Assembly (NCBI GenBank): GCA_964529855.1
Contig: CAZGZU010000029.1
Location: 1-7,013, forward strand
Direction: 5' to 3'
DNA from: CAZGZU01 sp964529855
Lineage (GTDB): Bacteria; Patescibacteriota; Minisyncoccia; Portnoybacterales; UBA2143
DNA: 7,013 nt
Below, piece by piece: positions 6,106 through 7,013 of the stretch. Below the pieces are notes generated by a model. It ran no database searches. It was not told the origin of the DNA and saw only the letters and a list, made by a program, of their open reading frames with translations. Position 1 is the first letter of the stretch. Each line of letters opens with the position of its first letter. The translations under genes were made by a program, and so were the position numbers.

Positions 6106-6226
6106 CAAGGCCCGGCCTCAAAACATACGGCCTAATTAAGGTTCGGTCTCTCGAATACGACCTTGCCTTCGGCAAGATCGTAGTTCTCGAGGCCAAACCT
6201 TACGTATGTTTTGAGGCCCGGCCTTG
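6106..6226. mobile_element. 121-bp nested inverted-repeat element, MITE/REP-like, upstream of the helicase
   Basis: The outer arms 6106-6129 and 6203-6226 pair at 23 of 24 positions; the one mismatch is the centre of an AGGCCCGGCCT mini-palindrome found in each arm. Inside lies a second imperfect hairpin (6138-6201). The whole element could fold into one long branched-free stem with an 8:1 internal bulge (6130-6137 against 6202). It fills most of the 149-bp gap between the response regulator stop and the helicase ATG and has no room for a protein. The outer ends read CAAGG...CCTTG; no clear target-site duplication is visible. 'Mobile' is inferred from the second related copy at 4167-4207. Confidence 0.75.
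6138..6201. repeat. Inner imperfect hairpin of the 121-bp element
   Basis: AAGGTT (6138-6143) pairs with AACCTT (6196-6201), CTC with GAG, GAA with TTC, TACGA with TCGTA, and CTTGCC (6162-6167) with GGCAAG (6171-6176) around a TTC loop. Most interruptions are single mismatches or wobble positions, plus a 2x2 mismatch and one extra base on the right side. Pairing kept despite scattered differences suggests selection on the fold or an old inverted duplication. Confidence 0.8.
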
Positions 6227-6248
6227 GTTAGTCCTTGGCATTAGCTAC

Positions 6249-6614
6249 CTACTTCAGGGTTTGCTTTATTTTCTTAATTACCTCTTCCAGGTCGTAATTT
6301 GCCTTGACTAAATAAGCGTTGGCCCCCAAAGAAAGGGCTTTTTCCACGTCAGCGCTGCCTTCCAGATTAGTCAGAACAATGATCGGGATGTCTTTGGTTG
6401 TTTCGTCTCCCTTCAGTTCTTTAAGAACCTCAAAACCGTCTTTTCTGGGCAAGATTAAATCCAGCAGAATCAAAGCCGGCTTGGTTTTCTTGGCTATTTG
6501 CAGACCGGTTTCTCCGTCCAGAGCGCTTTCAATTCCAAATCCCTCCTTTTCTAAAAATCGACCGACTGTTTTTTGTAAACTGGGTTCGTCTTCAATGAAT
6601 AAGATAGTTTTCAT
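6249..6614 (-). CDS. Single-domain response regulator (CheY-like receiver)
   Basis: The 121-residue protein is one receiver domain and nothing else. It shows the acidic pair E8-D9 in ILFIEDEP, phosphoacceptor D52 in LILLDLILPRKDGFE, the switch Thr at 82 (VLTN) and the conserved Lys104 (YLVKA). There is no DNA-binding or enzymatic output domain, so it likely signals through protein contacts or a phosphorelay. Its partner is probably the histidine kinase just upstream on the same strand; the kinase stop is 65 nt before this ATG. The start at 6614 is chosen because the receiver begins at MKTILFIEDE. The in-frame extension to a TTG at 6683 would only translate a heptamer repeat. There is no Shine-Dalgarno near the ATG, so translation may depend on the upstream gene. 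A 121-bp palindromic element follows 22 nt after the stop. Confidence 0.93.
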   Translation of the reverse strand: MKTILFIEDEPSLQKTVGRFLEKEGFGIESALDGETGLQIAKKTKPALILLDLILPRKDGFEVLKELKGDETTKDIPIIVLTNLEGSADVEKALSLGANAYLVKANYDLEEVIKKIKQTLK

Positions 6615-6656
6615 ATATTCATAAAACATGAAATCTGGAAAATGGAACGTAAATTG

Positions 6657-6677
6657 TCCCAAATCCCAAATCCCAAG
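6657..6677. repeat. Heptamer tandem repeat, three units (TCCCAAA)
   Basis: Three head-to-tail units TCCCAAA, TCCCAAA, TCCCAAG fill part of the 65-nt gap between the kinase stop and the regulator start (GGGATTT-type units on the minus strand). Similar GGGATTTG or GGAATTGG arrays are, from memory, frequent between CPR genes. It could vary in copy number by slippage and change the spacing between the two genes. Confidence 0.7.
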
Positions 6678-6679
6678 TT

Positions 6680-7013
6680 TCAAGATTTAATGGGTATCTC
6701 AAACCAAAAAGTTGAACCTTCTCCCTCTTCGCTCCAGAAATCTATCCTGCCTTTGGCGTCCTTAATAAATGCCTTGGCGATAAACAGACCCAAGCCGGTT
6801 CCTTCGGTTTGGTATTTGAGCACGTTTTGGCTGCGGAAGAATTTTTGAAAGATTTTCTTTTGGTCGACTTTGGGGATGCCTACGCCATTGTCTTGAATTT
6901 CGCATCTAATCCGCTTATCTTCTTTGGTTAGGCTGATTTTAACCTGACCCTCGCTCCGGGTATATCTGATTGCATTATCTATTAAATTGCGCAGGACTAA
7001 TTCAATACCACGC
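6680..7013 (-). CDS. Sensor histidine kinase, C-terminal ATPase domain (N-terminus outside window)
   Basis: The right edge cuts this gene; 110 codons and the TGA stop (6682-6680) are visible. They form most of a HATPase_c domain, which binds ATP to phosphorylate a His in the missing part. Visible motifs are the N box RNLIDNAIRYT (8-18 of the fragment), G1 box DNGVGIP (41-47), F box IFQKFFR (54-60) and G2 box GTGLGLFIAK (71-80), ending in STFWFEIPIK (100-109). The spacing is normal and nothing appears broken. The sensory and dimerisation/His regions cannot be seen, so neither the signal nor the membrane location is known. The single-domain response regulator lies 65 nt downstream, making a likely two-component pair. 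Confidence 0.93.
   Translation of the reverse strand, partial: RGIELVLRNLIDNAIRYTRSEGQVKISLTKEDKRIRCEIQDNGVGIPKVDQKKIFQKFFRSQNVLKYQTEGTGLGLFIAKAFIKDAKGRIDFWSEEGEGSTFWFEIPIKS

Noticed and set aside
4167..6226. CRISPR array
   Set aside because: Only two related palindromic sites about 1.9 kb apart, separated by a coding gene; no regular spacers or cas genes.
6072..6311. Plus-strand open frame of 79 codons through the 121-bp element
   Set aside because: It simply translates the inverted repeat and the reverse of flanking genes; no start signal.
6615..6683. N-terminal extension of the response regulator from a TTG at 6683
   Set aside because: It would only translate the heptamer repeat and spacer; the receiver domain begins exactly at the ATG at 6614.

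Overview
The window looks like a piece of a Candidate Phyla Radiation (Patescibacteria) chromosome, probably of Parcubacteria type. Three things suggest this: a membrane-anchored protein with thrombospondin type-3 / EF-hand-like calcium repeats, paired with a secreted alpha-helical protein carrying a TPGS motif (I recall this pairing from Parcubacteria type IV secretion/pilus-like loci); compact minus-strand genes mostly without Shine-Dalgarno sequences; and short dispersed repeats within and between genes. TGA acts as a normal stop (helicase, histidine kinase), so the TGA=Gly code of Gracilibacteria/Absconditabacteria does not apply. The phylum call is inference; no rRNA is present.

Layout. 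Minus strand, 1-1986: two overlapping genes, the secreted TPGS protein (cut by the left edge) and, upstream of it, the calcium-repeat protein, with a promoter near 2041-2068. Intergenic 2050-2214: divergent promoters around a consensus DnaA box. Plus strand, 2215-3346: two adjacent putative lipoproteins of unknown function, the only plus-strand genes. Their end overlaps by 4 bp the stop of a minus-strand block that runs in from the right: histidine kinase (partial), single-domain response regulator, UvrD/PcrA-type helicase, and RsmA (KsgA) 16S rRNA dimethyltransferase.

The most interesting feature is a related pair of palindromic elements that bracket the helicase gene exactly. A 121-bp nested inverted repeat (6106-6226) ends 6 nt before the helicase ATG. 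A 41-bp perfect palindrome (4167-4207) supplies the helicase's last codons and stop and ends 8 nt before the rsmA ATG. The short palindrome has the sequence expected if the two ends of the long element were joined. A different dispersed repeat (peptide VIASKAKQSR) is inserted in frame in rsmA, and a heptamer tandem repeat lies between the kinase and regulator genes.

Functionally the window mixes a cell-surface/secretion locus, signal transduction, DNA repair/replication and ribosome maturation. The genes share orientation and spacing more than a common pathway. No tRNA, rRNA, CRISPR array or transposase gene was seen, and no stretch over 300 bases lacks a gene.
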